Source of the DNA: DRGT01 sp022567895
GTDB taxonomy: Archaea; Thermoproteota; Nitrososphaeria; Nitrososphaerales; Nitrosopumilaceae
Direction of reading: 5' to 3'
Assembly (NCBI GenBank): GCA_022567895.1
Contig: JADFGC010000003.1
Coordinates: 1-38,589, forward strand
DNA length: 38,589 nt
Position 1 is the first letter of the stretch. Every line of letters starts with the position of its first letter. The position numbers were made by a program, and so were the translations under genes. Of the stretch, positions 22,498 to 30,635 are shown one piece after another. A model generated the notes under the pieces. That model had not been told where the DNA came from. It was given only the letters and a program-made list of their open reading frames with translations, and made no database searches.

Positions 22498-24128
22498 TTG
22501 AACTTGAACTTCCAAGACTTCAAAAATTAGTTGGAAAAACAAATAGAAAAAAAATTATGGAAACACTTCCGTTTCTTGGTTTAGATATAGAATCTGAAGG
22601 AAATGACATCGTTCGTGTAGAATACAGCCCTAATCGTCCTGATTACTCTACTGATTTTGGAATTGCATTAGGTTTGCAAGGACTATTAGGAACTAAAAAA
22701 GGAATACAAAAACTAAAAATCAAAAAAGCAGGCAGTTTTCAAATTAAGGTTGATTCATCAGTAAGCAAGGTAAGACCATTTGTTACAGGAATTGTTGCAA
22801 GAAATGGAAAAATCGACGACAAAGTTTTACGACAAATTATTGTTATGCAAGAGGATCTTCATTTTGGTATAGGTCGACGTCGCAAAAAATCTTCAATTGG
22901 AATTCATGATTTAGACACAATTTCATTCCCATTATCATACACAACAACTACAAGAAACCACAAATTCATTCCTCTAAATTCAACAAAAGAAAACAGCATT
23001 TCTGAAATTCTAAAAAACTCCCAAGTTGGCCAAGATTACGGCCACATATTAGGAAATTCTCCTAAAGTTCCAATTATACTTGATTCAACTGGAAATACAG
23101 TTTCTTTTCCACCAATAATTAATTCGTTAATGACAACTGTTACAACAAAAACGAAAAATCTTTTTGTTGAAGTTACAGGAACTGACAAAATTGATGTTGA
23201 AGATATGTTATCAGTTGTCGCTATGATTCTTCAAAGTGCTGGATTTGAGCTTTGTACAGTAAACATTTCTGGAGCAAAAAATTCTACCCCTCAATTCAAG
23301 GACAGAAAAATCATTCTAAATGAGAATTTAGCAAATTCTATGTTAGGTTTGAATCTTTCACCAGCAAAAATTGTTAGTACTTTAAAAAAATGCAGGCTAG
23401 AAGCTACTGCAAAAAACAAAAACATTGTTTGTACTGTCCCACGATATCGGTTTGATATCTTTGGAACTATGGATTTGGTAGAAGAAGTTGCTTTGGGTTA
23501 TGGAATTGAAAATCTCACCCCAAACCTTTCTCCCCCTCAAACTCTTGGACAAAAAAACCATGAATTTGAAACCTTGAACAGTTTGAGTCATACGATGGTG
23601 GGCCTTGGATACATGGAAGCTCTTAATTCAAGTTTAACAAGCAAAAGAATTCTTTACGATCTTACAAATCGTGATTCATCTAACATGATGTCCGTAATGG
23701 ACTCAAAAAGTCAAGAACATACAATTCTTCGTGATTTCATTCTAGCTGGATTGATAAATAATTTGTCAAGTAATATTCATGAACCTTATCCACAAAAAAT
23801 GTTCGAAACTGGAACAGTTTTTTCAAAAGGTAATCCTGTAAATGAAGAAATCCATTTAGCTTGCGTTAACGCTCATAATGATGCTAATTTCTCTGAAATT
23901 AAATCAATTATGCAATCAACATTAAAAACTGGATTTAATATTGAATGCAACACAAAAACATCTTCTCATCCAACTTTTGCTGAAGGAAGTACAGCTGAAA
24001 TCATAGTTAATGGAAAACCATATGGAATCATTGGTGAGATTGATTCTAAGGTTAAAGAAGAGAACTTTAAGATTCGAGTTCCAGTCGTTGGATTCGAAAT
24101 TAAACTGTCTGGATTAATATTTGACTAA
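22488..24128 (+). CDS. pheT: Phenylalanyl-tRNA synthetase beta subunit
   Basis: I start the protein at ATG 22488 (546 residues), because a Shine-Dalgarno GGAG at 22475-22478 lies nine bases ahead of it; the alternative ATG at 22467 would itself lie upstream of that site. The N-terminus M-P-V-V-E-L is typical for archaeal PheRS beta. The B1/B3/B4 (tRNA editing) and B5 domains are present in order, with Y-S-P-N-R-P-D near 45-51. It forms the alpha2beta2 enzyme with PheS. Internal-gene Shine-Dalgarno use contrasts with the leaderless first genes. Confidence 0.95.
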   Translation: MPVVELELPRLQKLVGKTNRKKIMETLPFLGLDIESEGNDIVRVEYSPNRPDYSTDFGIALGLQGLLGTKKGIQKLKIKKAGSFQIKVDSSVSKVRPFVTGIVARNGKIDDKVLRQIIVMQEDLHFGIGRRRKKSSIGIHDLDTISFPLSYTTTTRNHKFIPLNSTKENSISEILKNSQVGQDYGHILGNSPKVPIILDSTGNTVSFPPIINSLMTTVTTKTKNLFVEVTGTDKIDVEDMLSVVAMILQSAGFELCTVNISGAKNSTPQFKDRKIILNENLANSMLGLNLSPAKIVSTLKKCRLEATAKNKNIVCTVPRYRFDIFGTMDLVEEVALGYGIENLTPNLSPPQTLGQKNHEFETLNSLSHTMVGLGYMEALNSSLTSKRILYDLTNRDSSNMMSVMDSKSQEHTILRDFILAGLINNLSSNIHEPYPQKMFETGTVFSKGNPVNEEIHLACVNAHNDANFSEIKSIMQSTLKTGFNIECNTKTSSHPTFAEGSTAEIIVNGKPYGIIGEIDSKVKEENFKIRVPVVGFEIKLSGLIFD

Positions 24129-24140
24129 GTAAATTTCATA

Positions 24141-24308
24141 GTGCCCTTAGAGCAGGCACATAGACGGATTAGAATGATGTAGATCGTAATGATGCCAATG
24201 ATTTCTAATTCACCCAGATGTGCTACATATTGGGCAGCCCCGGTTAAAGATCTCAGGGAGGAGAATGGCTATCACCAATGATCCTGTGCGAGTCAGAACC
24301 GGGGAACA
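24141..24308 (+). ncRNA. Structured RNA candidate with H/ACA-like 3' hairpin
   Basis: This GC-richer, ORF-free segment contains consecutive hairpins: GTGCC/GGCAC (24141-24159), ATTAGAA/TTCTAAT (24168-24209), CCCA-ATGT/ACAT-TGGG (24213-24234), and a long hairpin closed by CCCCGGTT/AACCGGGG (24238-24304). The last encloses internal-loop strands of 8 and 10 bases, an upper CAGG/CCTG stem, GA-rich/TGA bulges that could form a kink-turn, and a TGG/CCA apex. ACA follows one base after the stem (24306-24308) and then a T6 run. This resembles an archaeal H/ACA pseudouridylation guide, although the pocket-to-ACA distance (about 19) exceeds the usual 14-16. A TATA-like AATATTT lies about 25 bases upstream. 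Confidence 0.5.
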
Positions 24309-24394
24309 ATTATTTTTTAAATTAATGGATAAGGAATAAAAAATAAGTTGAAAATAATCGGTTTATTGATATATCCCATAGTATTAGTAAAATC

Positions 24395-24634
24395 ATGGCA
24401 ACAGCTTACGTTCTAATAAATTGTGAATTAGGATCTGAAGAAGCAATCATACAACAACTGAAAGGTCTTGAAGGTGTCAAAGAGGTTCATGGAACCTTTG
24501 GAGCGTATGACGTTTTGGCAAAAATCGAATCAGATACTGTTGAAAAACTTAGAGAAACAATTACTTGGAAAATTAGAAAGATCGAAAAAATCCGTTCAAC
24601 ATTAACTCTAATGGGAATAGAAGGCCAAACTTAA
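24395..24634 (+). CDS. Stand-alone Lrp/AsnC-type RAM domain protein
   Basis: The 79-residue protein matches the ligand-binding RAM (AsnC_trans_reg) domain alone: Y-V-L-I-N-C-E-L-G near 5-13, V-K-E-V-H-G-T-F-G-A-Y-D-V-L near 28-41 and a C-terminal T-L-T-L-M strand. It lacks the DNA-binding helix-turn-helix of full Lrp proteins. Such single domains oligomerise and may bind amino acids or modulate full-length Lrp regulators. A TATA-like GATATATC lies about 25-30 bases upstream. Confidence 0.85.
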   Translation: MATAYVLINCELGSEEAIIQQLKGLEGVKEVHGTFGAYDVLAKIESDTVEKLRETITWKIRKIEKIRSTLTLMGIEGQT

Positions 24635-24652
24635 TCACCTCTTTTTATTACA

Positions 24653-25219
24653 ATGTTACTTCATTTCATTTTTGTAATTAAAGAACAAGATCTAGATAAA
24701 AGAAAAACTGAATATGAATACGTTAAACAAATGGCACAATTCTACAAAGTTTGGATAAAAAAACACTTTTCAAAAGATTTTGAAATCAAAACGGATGAAA
24801 TGATTACTACTCCAAGAAACCTTTTTCAAAGATTAGATACTCATCTTCTTGCAAAAGATCACCAAGAACGTGGAAAAGATACTTATCATTTCTATTTGAG
24901 TCACTTCAGACCATTTTGGACAGATTGTACCTGTGAAGGATATCATGCAGAAAATTTTGGAATGGTTTGGTGGCAACAACCAAAAAATCAAGATGATGTG
25001 TTATTTTTAGCTGAAAAAAATTGTACTGCTGTATCTCATGAGATTGCTCATGAATTACTACGACAGGCTAGATACAAAAGATTCATTCCGGATGTACATG
25101 ATGTGTGGACTAAACATTTCTACAGTGATTTAAACTTTGAACAATATGGAAAAGATTTTGAAAAAACCAAAGAAAAACCAATGTTTTTAACAATTGATAT
25201 GTCAAGTTTTCGGTTATAG
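24653..25219 (+). CDS. Small HExxH (zincin-like) protein of unknown family
   Basis: The 188-residue protein has an H129-E-I-A-H133 motif within S-H-E-I-A-H-E-L-L-R, the zinc-binding active-site helix of metallopeptidases; H149 or D150 (P-D-V-H-D) could be the third ligand. Other features are W-T-D-C-T-C-E-G-Y-H-A-E at about 89-100 and many aromatic residues. No signal peptide is present, so it is cytoplasmic. It follows the RAM-domain gene by 18 bases. Peptidase activity is inferred from the motif; I do not recognise the family. Confidence 0.6.
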   Translation: MLLHFIFVIKEQDLDKRKTEYEYVKQMAQFYKVWIKKHFSKDFEIKTDEMITTPRNLFQRLDTHLLAKDHQERGKDTYHFYLSHFRPFWTDCTCEGYHAENFGMVWWQQPKNQDDVLFLAEKNCTAVSHEIAHELLRQARYKRFIPDVHDVWTKHFYSDLNFEQYGKDFEKTKEKPMFLTIDMSSFRL

Positions 25220-25263
25220 TCAAATTACCATTTTCTTTTAAATTAAAATTTCCAATTTTCTTC

Positions 25264-25485
25264 GTGTTTATTTGTAAAGGTAATTGTAAAACAAAATTTC
25301 GTCTGTCACTTGGTGATACTTTACTTCATTATAATAATGGACAAAAACGTTGTAGTGTTTGTGATGTTTATTTTAGATGGAATGGAACAAAATGTCCTTG
25401 TTGTAATGTAATCTTACATGTTAGACCACGACATTCAAAAGCTAAGAAAAAATATTACAAAAATGAGGGAATAAAGTGGATTTAA
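25264..25485 (+). CDS. Small zinc-ribbon protein
   Basis: The 73-residue ORF from GTG (25264-25266) contains two C-x-x-C pairs, C-S-V-C at about 30-33 and C-P-C-C at about 44-47, plus two more N-terminal cysteines, with a basic C-terminal tail (R-P-R-H-S-K-A-K-K-K). This is the pattern of a zinc-ribbon nucleic-acid-binding protein. The GTG start is the only one before the cysteines. It follows the HExxH gene by 44 bases and may be co-transcribed with it. Confidence 0.6.
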   Translation: MFICKGNCKTKFRLSLGDTLLHYNNGQKRCSVCDVYFRWNGTKCPCCNVILHVRPRHSKAKKKYYKNEGIKWI

Positions 25486-25498
25486 TGTTGACTATGTG

Positions 25499-26131
25499 TT
25501 AACACTTTGTAACTGAATAGATATTGTTCTCAAAACTGGCAGTCTTGAAATCTAATTTATACTCAGCATTTTGCTTTCTAGATTTGCTGAGTTTTTCAAG
25601 TTCCACCAGCGCCTCTCCTCTAAAGCCCACTGAAGAACCAAAAATCGCATCACCTAATTGAGTACCATGATCTCCTTTCTTGATATCGTCTACGATGTTA
25701 TAGAATTTTGTCGTTTCATGTTTGTTGACAGGCTTTCCAGTAGCTTTGTTAAATGCAATTGCAATGTACATGCCATTACTTTTTACAGCAACAAGTACTT
25801 TGTGGTTTTTACCTGAAAACCCTGGAATAGTTTCATTGATTAAAACTTCACATTTATGATACATACTTGAAACATATGCAAAGAAACGATATTGAGCAAA
25901 ATTTCCTGCGTCATCTTCTTCACAATCAACAAAGACTTTGTGCAACAATTCAAGTGCACGATCATTCATACTTTGTAATCTATCATCAATTCTACCGCGT
26001 TCCAATAAATCGGATTCACATTCTTTTGCAACTAATACTAAAATAAAATCTGGCAAATTATAGTTCTTTAATGCAGCAACAAATGCACCAGCTTGTGACA
26101 TACCAAATTTAGGAAAACCTTTGTTAACCAT
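25499..26131 (-). CDS. Unknown 210-residue protein
   Basis: The protein starts at ATG (26129-26131) and is soluble. A helical N-terminal half (about 1-100; D-F-I-L-V-L-V-A-K-E-C-E) is followed by a strand-rich segment, K-V-L-V-A-V-K-S-N-G-M-Y-I-A-I-A-F-N, at about 119-137. It has five cysteines scattered without a clear metal pattern. No domain is recognised. It converges with the zinc-ribbon gene and is divergent from aconitase, so it is a single-gene unit. Confidence 0.55.
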   Translation of the reverse strand: MVNKGFPKFGMSQAGAFVAALKNYNLPDFILVLVAKECESDLLERGRIDDRLQSMNDRALELLHKVFVDCEEDDAGNFAQYRFFAYVSSMYHKCEVLINETIPGFSGKNHKVLVAVKSNGMYIAIAFNKATGKPVNKHETTKFYNIVDDIKKGDHGTQLGDAIFGSSVGFRGEALVELEKLSKSRKQNAEYKLDFKTASFENNIYSVTKC

Positions 26132-26284
26132 CTTTAATGACCTCTACCTCAAAAGTGAGATTCTAAAATACTCCCCCAAACAACATATCTAAAAAACTGT
26201 TTTTCGCTTATAATTGTTAGGAAATTTCACACCTATTAAAAAGAAATTCGAAATATTAAATTCAGTCTTGAACTAAAACTAGTT

Positions 26285-28555
26285 GTGGAAATAGAAACTA
26301 CTCCAGAAATGGCTTCAAATGTGTACAAAAAATCTGAAGAAAACATTAACAAATTCAAAAAGATCGTAGATAGACCACTTACACTTACAGAAAAAATTCT
26401 TGCAGGACATCTTGTTGAAATTGAAGAAAAAAATCTTGATGATGGTAAAAACTATGTTTTTCTTAGACCTGACAGAGTTGCCTTACAAGATGTAACAGGA
26501 CAAATGGTAATACTTCAGTTTATTCAAGCTGGACTAAAACAAACATCGTTACCAACAACAGTACATTGTGATCATTTGATTCGAGCTAAAGTTGAAGGGG
26601 AAACTGACATGCGAGTTTCTTTAGATGAAAATAGTGAGGTCTTCGAATTTTTACAATCAGCAGCTAGCAAATATGGAATTGGTTTTTGGAAACCAGGTGC
26701 TGGAATAATCCATCAAGTTGTTCTTGAAAACTATGCATTTCCTGGTGGCTTGATGATTGGAACTGATTCTCATACACCAAATGCTGGTGGTCTAGGAATG
26801 GTAGCAATTGGAGTCGGTGGTGTTGATGCTGCAGAAACTATGGCAGGAATGCCTTGGGAAGTTCTATACCCAAAACGTATTGGTGTTCATCTTACTGGTG
26901 AACTAAATGGTTGGACAGCACCAAAAGATATCATTTTACGAGTTGCTGGCGAACTAACTGTATCAGGTGGAACAAATTCAATAATTGAATACTTTGGTCC
27001 TGGAACAAAATCAATTAGCTGTACGGGAAAAGCAACAATCACTAACATGGGCGCAGAAGTTGGTGCAACATGTTCTATATTCCCATATGATGAAAGAATG
27101 GAAACTTATCTAAAATATACAAATCGTGAAAAAATTGCAGAGCTTGCAAATCAACATAAAGAATTGCTTACTCCAGATCCTGAAATAGAAAAAAATCCAG
27201 AAAAATATTTTGATAAAGTAATTGAAATTAATCTTTCAACCCTTGAACCGCAAATTGTTGGACCACATAGTCCTGACTTAGCAAGACCAATTTCCCAACT
27301 TTCATCAGATGTTAAAAGTAACAACTATCTTGATGAAATTTCAGTTGCATTGATAGGAAGTTGTACAAATTCTTCCTATGAAGACATGTCTAGAGCCGCA
27401 AGTCTTGCAGAACAAGCAAAAGAAAAAGGAATAAAATCAAAAATTCCTTTGCTCGTTACTCCTGGTTCTGAGCAAGTAAGAGCTACAATTGAAAGAGACG
27501 GACAAATGCAATCACTCAAAGACATTGGCGCAACAGTTCTTGCAAATGCATGTGGACCATGTATTGGACAATGGACAAGACCAGAATTAAAAAAAGGTGA
27601 ACCAAATACAATAGTATCTTCTTTTAACAGAAATTTTCCTGGACGCAATGATGGAAGAAGAGAAACAATGAGCTTTCTTGGAAGTCCAGAATTAGTAATT
27701 GCACTAGCTCTTGGTGGAAATCTTTCATTTAATCCTCTAACTGATTCATTAACTGCAAAAGATGGTTCTAAATTCAAATTAGATCCACCAAAAAAATCAC
27801 CCGAAGTTCCAGAAAATGGGTTCAAAAGACCGGAGGGAATTTACGTTGAACCTTCAAAAAATCCTGAAAGTGTTGAAGTAATTATTAATAAAAACAGTAA
27901 CAGATTACAGCTTTTAGAACCATTTGATACTTGGAATGGAAAGGATTTCGAAGAATTACCAATTATGATTAAAGCTAAAGGTAAGTGTACTACAGATCAT
28001 ATTTCTCCAGCAGGAGCATGGTTGTCCTTTAGAGGTCATCTTGATAATCTCAGTGATAACATGTTGCTTGGAGCAGTTAATGCATTCAATGATGAAGTCG
28101 GAAAAGGAAAAAACATTCTAACAAACGAAATAGAACCCTGTCCAAAAATTGCTAGACAATACAAGGCAAAACAAATTCGGTGGGTAATAATTGGTGACAG
28201 TAACTATGGTGAAGGTAGTAGTAGGGAACATGCTGCTATGACACCAAGATTTTTGGGCTGTGCTGCTGTAATTGTAAAGAGCCTTGCAAGAATTCATGAA
28301 ACAAATTTGAAAAAACAAGGAATACTTGCATTAACTTTTGAAAATGAAAGTGATTATGATAAAATCAAAGAAAATGATAGAATTAGCATCATAGGATTAA
28401 ATAATCTAAAACCAGCAACACCTGTTAAATGCATTATTCAACATGATGATGGCTCAAAAGAGGAAATTTCACTTAATCATTCCTACAATAATTTTCAACT
28501 TGAATGGTTCCGCGCAGGCTCAGCACTTAACGTACTTCGTTCAAAAGAAAATTAA
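26285..28555 (+). CDS. Aconitate hydratase
   Basis: The 756-residue enzyme interconverts citrate and isocitrate in the TCA cycle. The [4Fe-4S] cluster cysteines are visible in G-S-C-T-N-S-S-Y near 357-364 and A-C-G-P-C-I-G-Q-W near 422-430; substrate motifs include I-G-T-D-S-H-T-P-N-A-G-G and, in the C-terminal swivel domain, G-E-G-S-S-R-E-H-A. This resembles the mitochondrial-type aconitase. I keep GTG at 26285 because an AATATTAAA element lies 25-33 bases upstream; ATG at 26309 would give 748 residues. Confidence 0.93.
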   Translation: MEIETTPEMASNVYKKSEENINKFKKIVDRPLTLTEKILAGHLVEIEEKNLDDGKNYVFLRPDRVALQDVTGQMVILQFIQAGLKQTSLPTTVHCDHLIRAKVEGETDMRVSLDENSEVFEFLQSAASKYGIGFWKPGAGIIHQVVLENYAFPGGLMIGTDSHTPNAGGLGMVAIGVGGVDAAETMAGMPWEVLYPKRIGVHLTGELNGWTAPKDIILRVAGELTVSGGTNSIIEYFGPGTKSISCTGKATITNMGAEVGATCSIFPYDERMETYLKYTNREKIAELANQHKELLTPDPEIEKNPEKYFDKVIEINLSTLEPQIVGPHSPDLARPISQLSSDVKSNNYLDEISVALIGSCTNSSYEDMSRAASLAEQAKEKGIKSKIPLLVTPGSEQVRATIERDGQMQSLKDIGATVLANACGPCIGQWTRPELKKGEPNTIVSSFNRNFPGRNDGRRETMSFLGSPELVIALALGGNLSFNPLTDSLTAKDGSKFKLDPPKKSPEVPENGFKRPEGIYVEPSKNPESVEVIINKNSNRLQLLEPFDTWNGKDFEELPIMIKAKGKCTTDHISPAGAWLSFRGHLDNLSDNMLLGAVNAFNDEVGKGKNILTNEIEPCPKIARQYKAKQIRWVIIGDSNYGEGSSREHAAMTPRFLGCAAVIVKSLARIHETNLKKQGILALTFENESDYDKIKENDRISIIGLNNLKPATPVKCIIQHDDGSKEEISLNHSYNNFQLEWFRAGSALNVLRSKEN

Positions 28556-28576
28556 TTTCATTTAAACAGGAAAACG

Positions 28577-28729
28577 TGGGGCCGACCGGAATCGAACCGG
28601 CGACCTACGGGTCACTACAGCTCCAAACTTACATCATCTTTTCGTCAGTAGCTTAGTTTAACCTCTGGAGCCCTTAGCGGTGATCTATTTCGTAGATACT
28701 GTCGCCCTACCAGGCTAGGCTACGACCCC
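28577..28729 (-). tRNA. tRNA-Trp (CCA) with two introns
   Basis: Acceptor GGGGTCG/CGGCCCC with discriminator A and T arm GCCGG-TTCGAAT-CCGGT enclose 79 extra bases. Removing 27 bases (28674-28700) between positions 28 and 29, and 52 bases (28613-28664) at 37/38, produces a perfect 74-nt tRNA with anticodon stem ACGGG/CCCGT and loop CTCCAGA, anticodon CCA. The larger intron contains CTGA and ATGATGT, resembling boxes D and C. The small intron can form an ATCTA-CGAAA-TAGAT hairpin. Confidence 0.85.
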
Positions 28730-28796
28730 ACAAACAAAGAAAAATAATCGTAGAATTTTAAGTTATTTTTACCAAGATTTATTTGCGAATGCAAGC

Positions 28797-29354
28797 ATGA
28801 AGATAAAAAAGGCTATAATCATGGTAAAACCAGTTATCATAATAGTAGGCGCAATTCCAGTTATTTTCGCAATATTAATTGGAATATCACTAATTTCACA
28901 ACCTGAAATTCCTTTTTCAGCTGCAAACCCAAATGATGTCATTGAGTTTGAATATACAAAACACCAACTCAAAGAAGTCTCCTTTGGTGTAACTGAAAGA
29001 GTTAGTGCTCAGAAAAGTGAAATTTTATCAATTCAAAACAATGGTGATGTAAGATACACAGTAACAGAAGAAGGAGTTACAAAACCTGATAAATTTTCAA
29101 AACTTGATGAAGATAAAATGAAAAAGCTAACTGCATTAATTAAAGAAACTGGATTCATGGCAATTCCAAATGAATCATTTCCAATAAATGATGATGTAAA
29201 AGAATATCAAAAATCATCATTAAAAATAACCCTTAATGGTCAAGTAAATCAAATTCACTGGCCAGAACAAAACGCAACTGAGAAATTTGTTCCTCCAATC
29301 ATTACCATGGTAGAAGCTGAACTAGATCAGATTATTTCTCAATTAACAGAGTAA
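28797..29354 (+). CDS. Membrane-anchored extracellular protein, unknown
   Basis: The 185-residue protein has a lysine-rich start (K-I-K-K), one long membrane anchor at about 8-34 and an external domain of about 150 residues, rich in acidic and lysine residues with alternating strands. It contains no cysteines in the external domain and no recognised motif. The lack of a clear cleavage site suggests it remains anchored. It follows tRNA-Trp divergently and precedes another exported protein gene. Confidence 0.6.
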   Translation: MKIKKAIIMVKPVIIIVGAIPVIFAILIGISLISQPEIPFSAANPNDVIEFEYTKHQLKEVSFGVTERVSAQKSEILSIQNNGDVRYTVTEEGVTKPDKFSKLDEDKMKKLTALIKETGFMAIPNESFPINDDVKEYQKSSLKITLNGQVNQIHWPEQNATEKFVPPIITMVEAELDQIISQLTE

Positions 29355-29414
29355 ACTCGAAAAAATTGTAAAGTTAATTTCAACATAGCCTCAAACAATG
29401 TAATAATAAATTGT

Positions 29415-29445
29415 GACAAACTTTGTTTGTCGTAGTAATACTACG
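29415..29445. promoter_or_regulatory. Two adjoining inverted repeats upstream of an exported-protein gene
   Basis: GACAAAC-TTT-GTTTGTC (29415-29431) and CGTAGTA-A-TACTACG (29431-29445) are both perfect seven-base dyads and share one base. They end 35 bases before the ATG at 29481, at the promoter position, and could be a double operator. Confidence 0.4.
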
Positions 29446-29480
29446 TAATTGTTAAATTCATTAAGCTTATTTTTGATATA

Positions 29481-30569
29481 ATGGGAATTAAAGTAAGTGC
29501 TATCTTTTTAATGGCAGTCCTAATAGCAGGACTTTCTAGCTTTCCGTCATCCATATCTAATTCTAGTACAGAATTTGTGGATCAAACTAATTCCCTAAAT
29601 CTAATCAATACCGTTTTTGCAGATTCCGATGAAGATGAAGAAGATGAAGAAAAACAGAAAGGAAAACCAGAAGGTGTTGGAAAAGGTCAAGAAAAGAAAT
29701 TAGCTCAAAACCAAGTAAAAGACGACGATGATGACGAAGAAGATGATGAAGATGATATTCAAGAATTCAGCGATGCCACTGTAGTCCATATGAGCGGTAC
29801 TACAACAATTTGTCATGTCCCACCTGGAAATCCTGGTAATGCACATGAAATTACCGTGAGTAAGAATGCGTTAAAGGGTCATGAACGTCATGGTGATTTC
29901 GGATACTCAGAAAATCATTGTGCACCTAATGGTATGGGAGATATATTATCTATAAAAGAAATTTACCAAGCCGAAAAACTAACACGATTAGCTGAAAAAC
30001 AAACAGAAAAAGAATCAATGGCATTAGACAGAGCTATTAAGTTAATAGAAAAACTTGAACAAAGAATTGTACAATTAGAACAAAGACTACAAACTTTGCT
30101 AGATAAGGTTGAATCAGGAGAATACTATGGAACTCTGACCCAGTTAGACACTGTAAAACAATTACACTCTATCTCTTTTGATGGAACAGCTACCTCAATC
30201 TATGACGAATCTGTTACAACTGGACTTTCAGGAGAAATATTTATTGAAAATTTAATGACAGGATCTAATACTTCCAAGTTTAAGGTCACTGGAGGAGAAA
30301 TAATTGTTGGAGATAACATCTACGATGCAGCCTTTGGCAAAGTCAGAGTATCATCTTTAGGCGTTTCAGGTGAAAAAGATTCAATGGTAATAATTATTCA
30401 AACATTTGACTCTGAAGATAATGATAACACAATAAAGTTAACTTTGCTTTTTGATTCCGCAATTAAAGCAGACTTGGGAACAGAACCAATTAATTTTGAA
30501 ATAAAACCAAACAGCAAGATCTCAGAACAATGGTTTTTGAGCGGTTCAGGAACCCTCTCTTTGGAATAA
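29481..30569 (+). CDS. Exported acidic protein with CHxPPGNP motif and coiled coil
   Basis: The 362-residue protein has an N-terminal hydrophobic signal (about 5-22) and a probable mature start near F-A-D-S-D. A highly acidic tract with runs of D and E covers about 50-95. Next is C-H-V-P-P-G-N-P-G-N-A-H-E-I at about 112-125 with H-E-R-H-G-D, a motif seen in bacterial surface proteins, where C and H residues suggest a metal site. A coiled coil (K-L-I-E-K-L-E-Q-R-I-V-Q-L-E-Q-R) spans about 160-210, followed by a beta-rich C-terminal domain. A cell-surface role is inferred. Confidence 0.65.
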   Translation: MGIKVSAIFLMAVLIAGLSSFPSSISNSSTEFVDQTNSLNLINTVFADSDEDEEDEEKQKGKPEGVGKGQEKKLAQNQVKDDDDDEEDDEDDIQEFSDATVVHMSGTTTICHVPPGNPGNAHEITVSKNALKGHERHGDFGYSENHCAPNGMGDILSIKEIYQAEKLTRLAEKQTEKESMALDRAIKLIEKLEQRIVQLEQRLQTLLDKVESGEYYGTLTQLDTVKQLHSISFDGTATSIYDESVTTGLSGEIFIENLMTGSNTSKFKVTGGEIIVGDNIYDAAFGKVRVSSLGVSGEKDSMVIIIQTFDSEDNDNTIKLTLLFDSAIKADLGTEPINFEIKPNSKISEQWFLSGSGTLSLE

Positions 30570-30635
30570 AATAGATGTTTTCTTAGACAGCATTTAGGTT
30601 TAATAGAATAAATATCCACGAGCTAACATAAACTC

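Noticed and set aside
24141..24308. RNase P RNA or SRP RNA
   Set aside because: Too short, and none of the conserved cores (RNase P CR-I, SRP helix 8 tetraloop) is visible.
28577..28729. First reading as a type II tRNA-Ser or tRNA-Leu with GACC/GGTC variable arm
   Set aside because: Anticodon stem and loop were poor and discriminator A does not fit Ser; the two-intron tRNA-Trp fold is perfect in every stem.
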